Shown here: piece by piece, positions 42,181-50,528 of the stretch
Position numbering within the stretch: the first letter of the stretch is position 1
Layout: every line of letters starts with the position of its first letter
Source of the DNA: Streptoalloteichus tenebrarius
GTDB taxonomy: Bacteria; Actinomycetota; Actinomycetes; Mycobacteriales; Pseudonocardiaceae
Direction: 5' to 3'
DNA: 64,000 bases
Assembly (NCBI RefSeq): GCF_024171885.1
Contig: NZ_JAMTCP010000005.1
Location: 100,249 to 164,248, forward strand
Notes under the pieces: generated by a model
Seen by the model: the letters and a program-made list of their open reading frames with translations, nothing else
Databases searched by the model: none
Told to the model about the DNA's origin: nothing
Translations under genes and position numbers: made by a program

Positions 42181-44778
42181 ATGGAGGAGCACATGTCGGG
42201 CAGCACGGCGACGGACACCACGACCGAGGCGACGCGCGTGAGCGGCGCGGCCGGCGGCGGGGACGGCCGCGCCGGCGGCACCGGCGGGGACGGCGGGGAC
42301 GGGTGGATCGAGGTCGTCGGCGCCCGCACCCACAACCTGCGGGACGTGACCGTGCGCATCCCGCGCGGGCGGATCGTGGCGTTCACCGGCGTCAGCGGCA
42401 GCGGCAAGACCTCGTTGGCGATCGACACCGTGCACGCCGAGGCCCAGCTCCGGTACCTGGAGGGGCTGTCGCCGTTCGTCCGGCAGTACGTGACGCCCAG
42501 GGACCGGCCCCAGGTGGACCGCATCAGCAACCTGGGCGCCACGCTGGCGGTGGACCAGCGCAAGCTGAACCGCAACGCCCGCTCGACCATCGGCACGATG
42601 ACCGGCATCGACGCCTACCTCGGGCTGATGTACTCGCGGCTGCCGAGGTTCGCCTCCGCGACCGGCCCAGACGGCCCAGATGGCGCGGGCGGCGCCGGCG
42701 AGCCGTTGCTGACCAGCATGCACTTCGACCGGCACACCCCGGAGGGCTCCTGCCCCGCCTGCCACGGCTCCGGGGGGACACTGCACGCCGACCCCGACCT
42801 CATCATCACCCGGCCCGACCTGCCGCTGTTGGACGGCGCCTCGCCGTGGTACGCGAAGCTGATCTCCCCGGAGCAGGCGGCCGTGCCGTCGGTGGCCGAG
42901 CACTACGGCGTCGACCTGAGCGTGCCGTGGCGGGAGCTGCCGGAGCGCTTCCGGGAGGCCATGCTGTACGGCACCGGCGACGAGGAGATCGCGGTCAGCA
43001 TCCGCATCCCGAACAGGAACACCGCGTCGGAGTGGATCTACAACAACAAGCAGGGGTTCCGGGGCGCGGTGGCCGAGGTGGAACGGCTGTTCGCCGCCGC
43101 CACCACCGACACGGCCAAGCAGCGCTACGCGCGGTTCATGCGCCAGGTGACCTGCGAGGAGTGCGGGGGCAGCGGGTTCGGTGAGACGGCCAGGAGCGTC
43201 CGGCTCGGCGGGCTGACCTACCTGGAGGTGATCACCCTCCCCGTGAACCAGGTCAGCCGCTGGGTCGACGCGGTCGACCGGGAGCTGACACCGGCGCAGC
43301 GGGAGATCGCCGACACGCTGCTGCCGGAGATCGCCTCCCGGCTGCGGCTGCTGAACCTGCTCGGCCTGTCGCACGTCCAGATCAGCAGGAACGCGCCGTC
43401 GTTGTCCGGGGGCGAGCTGCAACGCGCGCGGGTCGCCGCCCAGCTCGGCACGGCGTTGACCGGGATCATCTTCGTGCTGGACGAGCCCAGCTCCGGCCTG
43501 CACCCCGCGGACAAGGAGCCGCTGTTCGAGATCCTCGCCGGGATCAGGGACGCCGGGAACACCGTCCTGCTGGTCGAGCACGACCCCGAGCTGGTGCGCA
43601 GGGCGGACTGGGTGATCGACATCGGCCCCGGGGCCGGGCGGGACGGCGGCCGGCTCGTCGCCTCCGCGCCGCCGGCCGAGGTCGCCGCGCACCCCGAGTC
43701 GCTGACCGGCCGGTACCTGGACCACGGCCGGAAGCGGGCCGTGCGCGAGCGCCGCCCGGTCACCCCCGGCTCCGGTCGGTGGATCACGCTGGTCGACGTC
43801 GCCACGCACAACGTCCGCCTGGACAGGGTGGCCTTCCCGGTGGACCGGCTGACCTGCATCACCGGCGTCAGCGGCAGCGGCAAGAGCAGCCTGCTGCACC
43901 AGGGGCTCGCCGCGGCCGTGCGTGCGGGGCTGGACGGCGGCAGGGCCGAGGCCGTCGGGCGCGTGGAGGGGCTGGGCCATCTCGACTGGGTGACGGTGGT
44001 CGACCAGGACCCGATCGGCAGGACCCCGCGTTCCAACCCGGCCACCTACACCAAGGCGTTCGACGCGATCCGCCAGCTCTTCGCCGGCACGGCCGAGGCC
44101 AGGGCGCGCGGCCTGACCAGCTCGTCGTTCTCGTTCAACTCCGAGGGCGGCCGGTGCGAGGTCTGCAAGGGCTACGGTCGCCGCCTGGTGGAGATGCACT
44201 TCCTGCCCGACGTGTGGGTCACCTGCGACGCCTGCGACGGCCGGCGGTTCAGGGAGGAGGTCCTGGAGGTCACCTACCAGGGCATGGCCGTCGACCAGGT
44301 GCTCGACCTGACCGTCGACGAGGCGGCCGAGCGGCTGACGAGCCCGAAGACCCTGGCCACCACCTTGCGGGCGATGCGGCGCGTCGGGCTGGGCTACCTC
44401 CAGCTCGGGCAGAGCGCCACCGAGCTGTCCGGCGGCGAGGCCCAGCGGCTCAAGCTGGCCAGCGCCATCATGCGGGGCACCAGGGGCGACAGCCACGGCC
44501 TGGTGATCCTGGACGAGCCGGTCACCGGCCTGCACCCGGCCAACGTGCAGTGCATGGTCGACGCGTTCGAGGCGTTGCTGGCCGGGGGCAACACGGTGGT
44601 GGTCGCCGAGCACGACCTGCACTTCGCCGGCTGCGCGGACTGGATCCTCGACATGGGCCCCGGCGCCGGGGTGGAGGGCGGTCGCCTGGTGAACCAGGGC
44701 GGTGTCCGCGAGGTGGCCGCCGGCGAGGGGCCGACCGCGCGCCACCTGCGCCGCCTGCTGGAGACCGGGCAGGTGTGA
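42181..44778 (+). CDS. UvrA-like ABC ATPase (drug-resistance excinuclease homologue)
   Basis: An 865-residue UvrA paralogue with two ABC modules: Walker A GVSGSGKT at 70-77 and GVSGSGKS near 562-569, and signature motifs LSGGELQRARVA (about 409) and LSGGEAQRLKLA (about 750). Zinc knuckles are CPACHGSGG, CEECGGSG, CEVCKGYG and CDACDG. It is about 90 residues shorter than housekeeping UvrA, in line with the class II / DrrC-like proteins that protect producers of DNA-binding antibiotics. The ATG at 42181 has GGGGAG upstream. Its N-terminus (20-40) and residues near 160-172 are Gly/Asp-rich insertions. In the saframycin cluster a similar protein is held to be the resistance factor. Confidence 0.92.
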   Translation: MEEHMSGSTATDTTTEATRVSGAAGGGDGRAGGTGGDGGDGWIEVVGARTHNLRDVTVRIPRGRIVAFTGVSGSGKTSLAIDTVHAEAQLRYLEGLSPFVRQYVTPRDRPQVDRISNLGATLAVDQRKLNRNARSTIGTMTGIDAYLGLMYSRLPRFASATGPDGPDGAGGAGEPLLTSMHFDRHTPEGSCPACHGSGGTLHADPDLIITRPDLPLLDGASPWYAKLISPEQAAVPSVAEHYGVDLSVPWRELPERFREAMLYGTGDEEIAVSIRIPNRNTASEWIYNNKQGFRGAVAEVERLFAAATTDTAKQRYARFMRQVTCEECGGSGFGETARSVRLGGLTYLEVITLPVNQVSRWVDAVDRELTPAQREIADTLLPEIASRLRLLNLLGLSHVQISRNAPSLSGGELQRARVAAQLGTALTGIIFVLDEPSSGLHPADKEPLFEILAGIRDAGNTVLLVEHDPELVRRADWVIDIGPGAGRDGGRLVASAPPAEVAAHPESLTGRYLDHGRKRAVRERRPVTPGSGRWITLVDVATHNVRLDRVAFPVDRLTCITGVSGSGKSSLLHQGLAAAVRAGLDGGRAEAVGRVEGLGHLDWVTVVDQDPIGRTPRSNPATYTKAFDAIRQLFAGTAEARARGLTSSSFSFNSEGGRCEVCKGYGRRLVEMHFLPDVWVTCDACDGRRFREEVLEVTYQGMAVDQVLDLTVDEAAERLTSPKTLATTLRAMRRVGLGYLQLGQSATELSGGEAQRLKLASAIMRGTRGDSHGLVILDEPVTGLHPANVQCMVDAFEALLAGGNTVVVAEHDLHFAGCADWILDMGPGAGVEGGRLVNQGGVREVAAGEGPTARHLRRLLETGQV

Positions 44779-44786
44779 GCCCGCGC

Positions 44787-44834
44787 GCCGCGCCGCCACG
44801 ACCGGTTCCCGGTGCGGGGCCGTGGCGGCGCGGC
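44787..44834. terminator. bidirectional stem-loop terminator
   Basis: GCCGCGCCGCCACG (44787-44800) pairs perfectly with CGTGGCGGCGCGGC (44821-44834); inside the loop ACCGG-TTCC-CGGT can also pair. It lies between the convergent UvrA-like and hydrolase genes. Confidence 0.8.
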
Positions 44835-44861
44835 GCGGCCGGCCGCGTCTCTCCCCCCGGT

Positions 44862-45440
44862 TCACGAGTACGTCGTCCGGAGGTATTCGAGCAGTTCGGG
44901 GAACTCCGTCCTGTGCTCGAAGTGGCCGCCGCCGAGGATCTCGAACGAGGTGGCGTCGAGCGCGTCGACCACGAACGTGAACTGCTCGCGGGGGATGAAC
45001 GGGTCGTCGGAGCCCCAGAAGACCGCCGCCGACCCCGCGTTGGCCCGGATCGCCTCCCAGTTCCACGGCTGGTCGAAGTAGCCGCTCGCGCGTTCCAGCT
45101 CGTCGTCGAGGCTGGTGTAGGGCGAGACGAGCACGGCGCCGCGCAGCCGGTGCTCCTCCAGGTGGCGCAGGGCGGCCACGGCGCCGGAGGACCAGCCGAG
45201 CAGCACGTCGTCCTCGCCGACGGCGAGGTGGTCGCGCAGGAAGGGCAGCCAGTACTCCCGGCGGGCGGCGATCGAGTCGGGGAAGGTCTCGAAGACGGTC
45301 TCGAAGCCCAGCGCGGCCAGCTCGTCGCGCAGCCAGGGCGCCCACGCCGTCGACCACCGCATGGTGCGGTTCCCGTGGACGTAGACGACGCGTGGTTTGT
45401 CCACAGTGGATCGTGTGGGCGGCGTGGGCACCTCGGTCAC
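44862..45440 (-). CDS. small alpha/beta hydrolase (RBBP9/YdeN family)
   Basis: A 192-residue hydrolase. The opening KPRVVYVHGNRTMRW, the nucleophile Ser in LLGWSSGAVAAL, the acid in VFWGSDDPFIP and the His in GGGHFEHRTEFPELL form the catalytic triad of the RBBP9 family. These are serine hydrolases of unclear substrate. GTG at 45440 lies directly against GGAGG; GTG at 45431 has the same GGAGG at a proper distance of eight bases, so the true product may be 189 residues. It is downstream of the C-methyltransferase. A role in cluster product processing is possible but unproven. Confidence 0.85.
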   Translation of the reverse strand: MTEVPTPPTRSTVDKPRVVYVHGNRTMRWSTAWAPWLRDELAALGFETVFETFPDSIAARREYWLPFLRDHLAVGEDDVLLGWSSGAVAALRHLEEHRLRGAVLVSPYTSLDDELERASGYFDQPWNWEAIRANAGSAAVFWGSDDPFIPREQFTFVVDALDATSFEILGGGHFEHRTEFPELLEYLRTTYS

Positions 45441-45535
45441 CTCCGTCGGGCGTCGCGCCGGGTCGGGAAGGGTGGGAAGGGTCGGGAAGGGTCGGGATCG
45501 GCGGGGAGAGCACGGTCAGGCACGATCAGGCACGG

Positions 45536-46708
45536 TCAGGCGGGGCCAGGAGCGGGGGACAGCACGAACAGCCACTCCAGCGGATGGCCGAACGGCAGCT
45601 CCCGCTCGATCACGTAGCCGGTGTCGAGGAACATGTCCCGCTGCTCGGCGTGCGTCCACAGTGGAACGCCGGTGAAGTCGTGGAAGAGCTGGTAGGCCAG
45701 CGTGAACAACGGGGAGGGCGCGCCGCCGGGCGCCGTGCCCACCGAGCCCGTGCCCACCGAGCCCGTGCCCGCCGAGCCCGTGCCGACGGAGTCCGCGCCC
45801 ACGGAGCCGCCGCCGACGGAGTCCGTGCTGACCGAGCCCTCCGCCGGCTCCCGGAAACCGTCGGCGAAGACGAAGTGCCGCGCCTGCGGGAAGGCCGAGC
45901 GCAGCGCCGCGAGGAACGGCCGTCCACCCACCCGCTCGCCCACGAAGTGGTGCAGGATGAAGTACGACGTGACCAGGTCGGCGTCGGCGACCTGGGGGAA
46001 GGACCTTGGCGAGGCGACCACGTCCCTCATGTCCGCCTGCACGATCGTGATCCGGTCGTCCAGCCCGGCGCTCTTGACGTTCTGCCTGGCGAGCTGGCAC
46101 GCCTCGCCGCTGACGTCCACGCCGACGCCCACCGCGTCCGGCCGCGCCCCGACGAGGTGGATGAGCCGCGCCGCCGCGCCGCAGCCGATGTCGGCGACCT
46201 TGGCGAAGCCGAGGTCCCCGGTGGCCTCGTCGAAGATCGGCCGCTGGAAGCTCCAGTTCTGCGCGCAGCCCAGCGCGGTGTAGTGCCCGTTCTGGAGCAC
46301 CGACCTGCCGAACTCGTCCGGCCACGTGAGCAACGTGTCCAGATGCCGGAAGACGTCGCCGAACCCGCCCACCGAGGCGGTGAAGTACCCGCGCACGCGG
46401 TACGCCTGGTGTCCGGCGGTGGTCAACTCCACCGCGTCGCCCTCCTCGTCGAGGGCCACCAGCCCGAGCCGGTGGGCGGTCCGCAGCAACGCGCGCAGGA
46501 CGGACGGCTCCGCGTCGCCGACCTCGGCGAGGTCGGCGACGGGGACGGGAGCGGGGCCGGTGACGACCAGGGCGTCCAGCACACCCGTCACCGTGAGCGC
46601 GTAGAGGACGTGGCTGCCGATGAACCCGTTGAGCAGCTCGGCCGCCGGCACGTCGACCGGCAGCGGTGTCGGGGGGACGGGGGCGGCGGGGTCGTGGGGT
46701 CGTGCCAT
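45536..46708 (-). CDS. C-methyltransferase (SfmM2/SacF-like)
   Basis: A 390-residue class I methyltransferase. The N-terminal helical part (LLNGFIGSHVLYALTVTGVLDALV) leads to the SAM site VADIGCGAAARLIHLVG...GVGVDVSGEACQLARQNV and DLVTSYFILHHFVG. In the saframycin and safracin pathways a protein of this kind methylates the ring of tyrosine. Its place next to the O-methyltransferase, the MbtH and the SfmD-like gene supports that. A run of seven 15-bp units (45735-45839) inserts (GSVGT)7-type residues in the loop after HFVFADGF, without breaking the frame. The ATG at 46708 was chosen because upstream codons look non-coding. Confidence 0.82.
   Translation of the reverse strand: MARPHDPAAPVPPTPLPVDVPAAELLNGFIGSHVLYALTVTGVLDALVVTGPAPVPVADLAEVGDAEPSVLRALLRTAHRLGLVALDEEGDAVELTTAGHQAYRVRGYFTASVGGFGDVFRHLDTLLTWPDEFGRSVLQNGHYTALGCAQNWSFQRPIFDEATGDLGFAKVADIGCGAAARLIHLVGARPDAVGVGVDVSGEACQLARQNVKSAGLDDRITIVQADMRDVVASPRSFPQVADADLVTSYFILHHFVGERVGGRPFLAALRSAFPQARHFVFADGFREPAEGSVSTDSVGGGSVGADSVGTGSAGTGSVGTGSVGTAPGGAPSPLFTLAYQLFHDFTGVPLWTHAEQRDMFLDTGYVIERELPFGHPLEWLFVLSPAPGPA
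45735..45839 (-). repeat. in-frame 15-bp minisatellite, seven units
   Basis: Seven consecutive 15-bp units (plus-strand type GTGCCCACCGAGCCC) code for GSVST-DSVGG-GSVGA-DSVGT-GSAGT-GSVGT-GSVGT inside the C-methyltransferase. Units near the left end are identical, those toward the right have diverged. Confidence 0.92.
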
Positions 46709-46835
46709 CGCGCGGAACTCCGATCGGGCGCCCTGGGAGCGGGGGAGGGGGAACGGGTCGATGCGTCGGCCCAGGCCCGTGGTGGGGGAGCGCGAGTGCG
46801 CGCCGGGGAGCACGCACCGCGCGCGTCGACCCCGG

Positions 46836-47876
46836 TCACCTGGTGGCGACGAGGATCCCGTGGGGCGTCCACGAGGCGCAGGGGACCCGTCTGCTCCTGG
46901 CGAAGCCGGCCGCGCGCAGCCACTCCTCGTACTGCCGCCAGGCGTAGATCATGCCGCCCTCGGCGGGCAGCGCCGCGAAGTAGACGCTGTCGAGCGCGGC
47001 CATCAGCGGGCCGTCCCCGTCGTCGTCGGAGATCGAGCTGAAGATGACGACCTGGCCGCCCGGCGGCAGCGCCGCGTGCGCCCGCCGCAGCAGCTCCACG
47101 TTCCGCTCCGGGTCCCAGATCACGAGCTGGTGGGAGAACAGCACGCAGTCGGCCCCGGTGGGGAACGGGTCGCGGAACATGTCGCACTCGTGCACGGTGA
47201 TCCGCTCCGACAGGCCGCTGTCGGCCACCCTGCGCCGGGTGATCGGCCCGGTCGCCGGGATCTCCAGCACGGTGACCTCCAGGTGCGGGTGCGCCTGGGC
47301 CAGGGCGATGGCGTTGACCCCGTCGCCGCCGCCCACGTCGAGCACCTTCTTGACGCCGCCGAAGTCGACCTCCTTGAGCAGCGCGGGGTTGGCCAGCTCC
47401 GACCACGACCGCATGTACCGGTAGAAGACCCGTTCCAGGTGCGGGTTCTCGGCGAACCGGTGGTAGAGGTCCCGTCCGGTGCCCCGGATGCGGCGCAGGC
47501 CGACGTTGGTGTTGTCGCGCAACGACGCCACGAAGTCGGCCTGTCCCTCGTAGACGATGTGTGCCTCGAACGCGACCACGTTGGCGAAGATCTCCCACTG
47601 GCCGTCCCGGAAGAGCTGGTCGATCACGGGCGCGTTGCGGTAGCGGCCGTCCACCCTGCGGGTCAGCCGGAGCGAGGTGGTGCCCAGCAGCAGGATGTCG
47701 ACCGCGCGGTCGGCGAGCCCGAGCCGGTCGCGCACCTCCTCCCTGCTGAGGTGGGGCTCGCGCTGCAACAGCGGGAACAGGCCCAGCTCGCACCCCGCGT
47801 TGAGGCACTGGAAGGCGGCGTGGCCGAACAGGATCGGCGTGAGGTCGTCGAGCGTGAGGTCGGCGTGGGCGGACAT
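46836..47876 (-). CDS. O-methyltransferase (SfmM3/SacG-like)
   Basis: A 346-residue PF00891-type methyltransferase. The helical N-terminus (LTPILFGHAAFQCLNAGCELGLFPLLQ) is followed by VLDVGGGDGVNAIALAQAHP (SAM motif), VLEIPATG and FSHQLVIWDPERNVELLRRAHAALPPGG. In the related saframycin cluster the equivalent enzyme places the methyl on the 4-hydroxyl of the tyrosine-derived unit. The ATG has AAGGA upstream. It lies 37 bases after the MbtH gene, so both share one message. Confidence 0.87.
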   Translation of the reverse strand: MSAHADLTLDDLTPILFGHAAFQCLNAGCELGLFPLLQREPHLSREEVRDRLGLADRAVDILLLGTTSLRLTRRVDGRYRNAPVIDQLFRDGQWEIFANVVAFEAHIVYEGQADFVASLRDNTNVGLRRIRGTGRDLYHRFAENPHLERVFYRYMRSWSELANPALLKEVDFGGVKKVLDVGGGDGVNAIALAQAHPHLEVTVLEIPATGPITRRRVADSGLSERITVHECDMFRDPFPTGADCVLFSHQLVIWDPERNVELLRRAHAALPPGGQVVIFSSISDDDGDGPLMAALDSVYFAALPAEGGMIYAWRQYEEWLRAAGFARSRRVPCASWTPHGILVATR

Positions 47877-47913
47877 CGGGGGTCCTTTCGGGGGAGGTGG
47901 GGGAGGGCGCGCG

Positions 47914-48114
47914 TCAGCGCAGCGAGCGGGGCCGCATGTCGGTCCAGGTCCGCTCGATGTGGGCCAGGCACTCCTGGCGGGTGCCGGCGAAGCCCGCGTC
48001 CCGCCAGCCGGGTGGGTTCTCCCGGTCGGCGGGCCAGATCGAGTACTGCTCCTCGTCGTTGACGACGACCCGGCAGCGCACGGTGGTGTCGTCGTCGTCC
48101 AGGAATCCGGGCAT
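47914..48114 (-). CDS. mbtH: MbtH-like protein of the NRPS cluster
   Basis: A 66-residue MbtH protein: PGFLDDDDTTVRCRVVVNDEEQYSIWPADRENPPGW...GTRQECLAHIERTWTDMRPRSL. All the usual conserved Trp, Ser and Pro residues are there. It would bind and activate the adenylation domains of the three synthetases upstream. AAGGAG lies before the ATG. It follows the membrane peptidase gene after 23 bases in the same operon. Confidence 0.95.
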   Translation of the reverse strand: MPGFLDDDDTTVRCRVVVNDEEQYSIWPADRENPPGWRDAGFAGTRQECLAHIERTWTDMRPRSLR

Positions 48115-48137
48115 GGGCGGCTCCTTTCCTTCGTTGG

Positions 48138-50528
48138 CTAGAGGCTGGTGGTGGTGCTGACGTGGGTGGCCCCGCAGGCGGTCCCCGGCCCGAGGGTCGG
48201 CGCCGGCGCCGGCGGTGGTGCGGCGAGGTGGTCGGGGTCGGCCGCCGGGGCCGAGGGGGCCGACGGGGGCAGGCCGCGTCGGCGGTCCACGACCCGCAGG
48301 ACGACGCGACGCCCCTCGGGCACGACGAGGTCGACGCGGTAGCCCCGGCGGGGGAGGGCGTGCAGCCACAGGCACCAGTCGGCCGAGGGTTCGCGGGAGA
48401 CGGGAGCGGGGACGCCCTCGACGGCGTAGGACAGGACGGGTGCTCCGGACACGACGAGGACCGCCTCGGTGGCGTCCCTGGCCGAGGTGAGGACGAGGCC
48501 GATCCGGCGGCGGCCTTCCTCGGTCCGGTCGTTGACGACCGTCACGGCCGGAGCGGGCAGGGGGAGCGCCGGAGCCGGGAGCCGTCGGTACCGGTGGAGC
48601 GAGTGGGGGAGGAACTCGCGGAGCCGGTCGCGGTCGACCTTCTCTCCCGGAGCCAGGCGTGCGTGGTGGTGGTCGTCCACCGTCGCCCAGAGAGCTTCGC
48701 CGGTGTCCCCGTCCAGCGCGTAGAGGACGCCGACAAAACCGTCCGAAGTGGACGGTGGTGTGAGTGCTGCCCGTGCTGCCAGGGCGAGGCTGACCAGCGC
48801 GGTGAGCCCCGCGAGGGCGGGCAGCGCCCAGCCGGTGGCGGCGGTGACCACGTCGACGGCCGGTGTCAGCAGCATCGCCAACAGGCCGATCACCGCGGTC
48901 GGCACGGCCGATCCCCTGAGCAGCAGTCCCACGAAGGTGAGGTGGACGAGCGGGGCCAGGAGGAAGACCGGTGCGACAACACAGAGCGCCAGCCCCACGA
49001 GCCTGGCGACCGTGACGTCCGGTGCCATGAGGGCGACGGCCATGCCGAGAGCGCTGGACAGGAGCGGCCACTGGGCCAGGTAGTTCGCGCTGGCCACGCG
49101 GCGTGCGGTCGCGAGCGTCAGGACCGCCCACCACACCGTCCCGCCGACCGCCAGTGCGGCGAGGTCCAGATGGGGGCGCAGGGCCTCGACCAGGAGGGCG
49201 TAGGAGCCGACTGTCGCGGACACCAGGGCGACGAGGTAGGCGAGCCCACCACGCCGGGGATGGCCGTAGAACGGGAACTCCGGAGTCCTGGCGGCGATAC
49301 CTCGGAGCAGTGTCCCGACCGTGAGCACCACCACGGCCAGCCAGAGCACGCCGACCGCCGTGCCGAGGGCCACGCCGAGAAACCTCTCCCAGATCCGACC
49401 AACACTGTCCACTATGGACCAAACAATGACCGTCGCCCACAGTGCGAGCGTGCCGGCGGTAAGCGGCGGCGACCAGGAGGCGGGGTAGCGGGCCAGCCCA
49501 CCGGGCAGCGGGAAGAAGACCGCGTCGTCGCCGGTGGTCAATTTCGTCAGATCGGCTTCTCCCAGCCGGCGTGCGAGCCCGAGCGCCAGTTCTCCCTGGT
49601 GTTGCAGGCTGTCCCGGCTCACCGCCCCTGGAGTGTCCGACGCGCCGTGGTAGTGCGTGTAGCCGTCGATGTAGGCGAAATTGAGCCCGGGGAGCCCGGC
49701 GTCGCGGAACACGGCGAAGTCCGTCATGTTCGGCATCCGCTGGTAGACCTCGTGGAACAAGGACGAGGCGTACGGCCGACGGGCCGTCCCGGCGAGCAGT
49801 CGCACGAGGCGCGCGTTGCCGGGACCGGTCTCGAACATCAGCACCGCCCCCCGGCTGCCGCGGGCCTCGAAGTTCAGCACCACGCCCACGCGCTGCCGCA
49901 GCGGGTGCCGCTCGACGAACGCCCGCGCGCCGAGCTGCCCGACCTCCTCGGCATCGGTGAACAGCAGGATGACGTCGTTGCGGAGTGGGGTCGTGGTGGC
50001 CAGCAACGCCCTGGCCGTCTCCAACAGCGTCGCGACGGCGGCGCCGTTGTCGTTGGCTCCCGGCCCGGACGGGACCGAGTCGTAGTGCGCCACGAGCAGC
50101 ACGGCGGGGCGGGTCTCCGCGCCCGGAGCGCCGGGCACGACCGCGACGACGTTGCGCACCTCGCCCGCCGCGCGGAACCGCGTTCCCCGTTCCATGCCGT
50201 CGATCTCGTTGATCGCGACCGCCTGCTGCGTCTCCGGGGAGAGGCCGAGCGCGGAGAGCTGGTCCAGCAGGTACTCACGCACCCTGGTGTGCTCGGCCGA
50301 CCCCACCGGCCGGGGAGCCCGCGCGATCTCCTCGACGTGCCGCATCGCGCGCGGCGCCGAGAAGACCCGCTCGTCGGCGTCCACCGGCACCACCGGAGGG
50401 GTCCGCAAGGCCCGGAACGCCGCGAGGACCGCCGCGACGACGAGCACGACCACCACCAGCGCGGCGAGGGAGGAGCTGTCCCCGCCGACTGGTGCCGCCA
50501 CACCCCACGCCGGGTTCGGTGGGCTCAC
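48138..50528 (-). CDS. membrane-bound M28-family peptidase (SfmE-like leader peptidase)
   Basis: A 796-residue protein. A TM anchor (about 21-39) leads to a zinc peptidase of the M28 family (about 60-330): H148 and D160 in VAHYDSVPSGPGANDNGAA, the E194-E195 pair in FTDAEEVGQLGA and H294 in HYHGASD. Then come about eight membrane helices (350-620) and a C-terminal extracellular-type domain ending in a Pro/Ala-rich tail. GTG at 50528 overlaps the previous stop by four bases (GTGA). In the saframycin pathway a membrane peptidase of this layout cleaves the fatty-acyl-peptide leader from an inactive precursor outside the cell. The same role is inferred here, as the first synthetase loads a fatty acid. 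Confidence 0.87.
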   Translation of the reverse strand: MSPPNPAWGVAAPVGGDSSSLAALVVVVLVVAAVLAAFRALRTPPVVPVDADERVFSAPRAMRHVEEIARAPRPVGSAEHTRVREYLLDQLSALGLSPETQQAVAINEIDGMERGTRFRAAGEVRNVVAVVPGAPGAETRPAVLLVAHYDSVPSGPGANDNGAAVATLLETARALLATTTPLRNDVILLFTDAEEVGQLGARAFVERHPLRQRVGVVLNFEARGSRGAVLMFETGPGNARLVRLLAGTARRPYASSLFHEVYQRMPNMTDFAVFRDAGLPGLNFAYIDGYTHYHGASDTPGAVSRDSLQHQGELALGLARRLGEADLTKLTTGDDAVFFPLPGGLARYPASWSPPLTAGTLALWATVIVWSIVDSVGRIWERFLGVALGTAVGVLWLAVVVLTVGTLLRGIAARTPEFPFYGHPRRGGLAYLVALVSATVGSYALLVEALRPHLDLAALAVGGTVWWAVLTLATARRVASANYLAQWPLLSSALGMAVALMAPDVTVARLVGLALCVVAPVFLLAPLVHLTFVGLLLRGSAVPTAVIGLLAMLLTPAVDVVTAATGWALPALAGLTALVSLALAARAALTPPSTSDGFVGVLYALDGDTGEALWATVDDHHHARLAPGEKVDRDRLREFLPHSLHRYRRLPAPALPLPAPAVTVVNDRTEEGRRRIGLVLTSARDATEAVLVVSGAPVLSYAVEGVPAPVSREPSADWCLWLHALPRRGYRVDLVVPEGRRVVLRVVDRRRGLPPSAPSAPAADPDHLAAPPPAPAPTLGPGTACGATHVSTTTSL

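Noticed and set aside
41485..45513. A 1342-codon open frame on the minus strand
   Set aside because: Antisense to the UvrA-like gene and across its promoter region; no domain, typical mirror frame.
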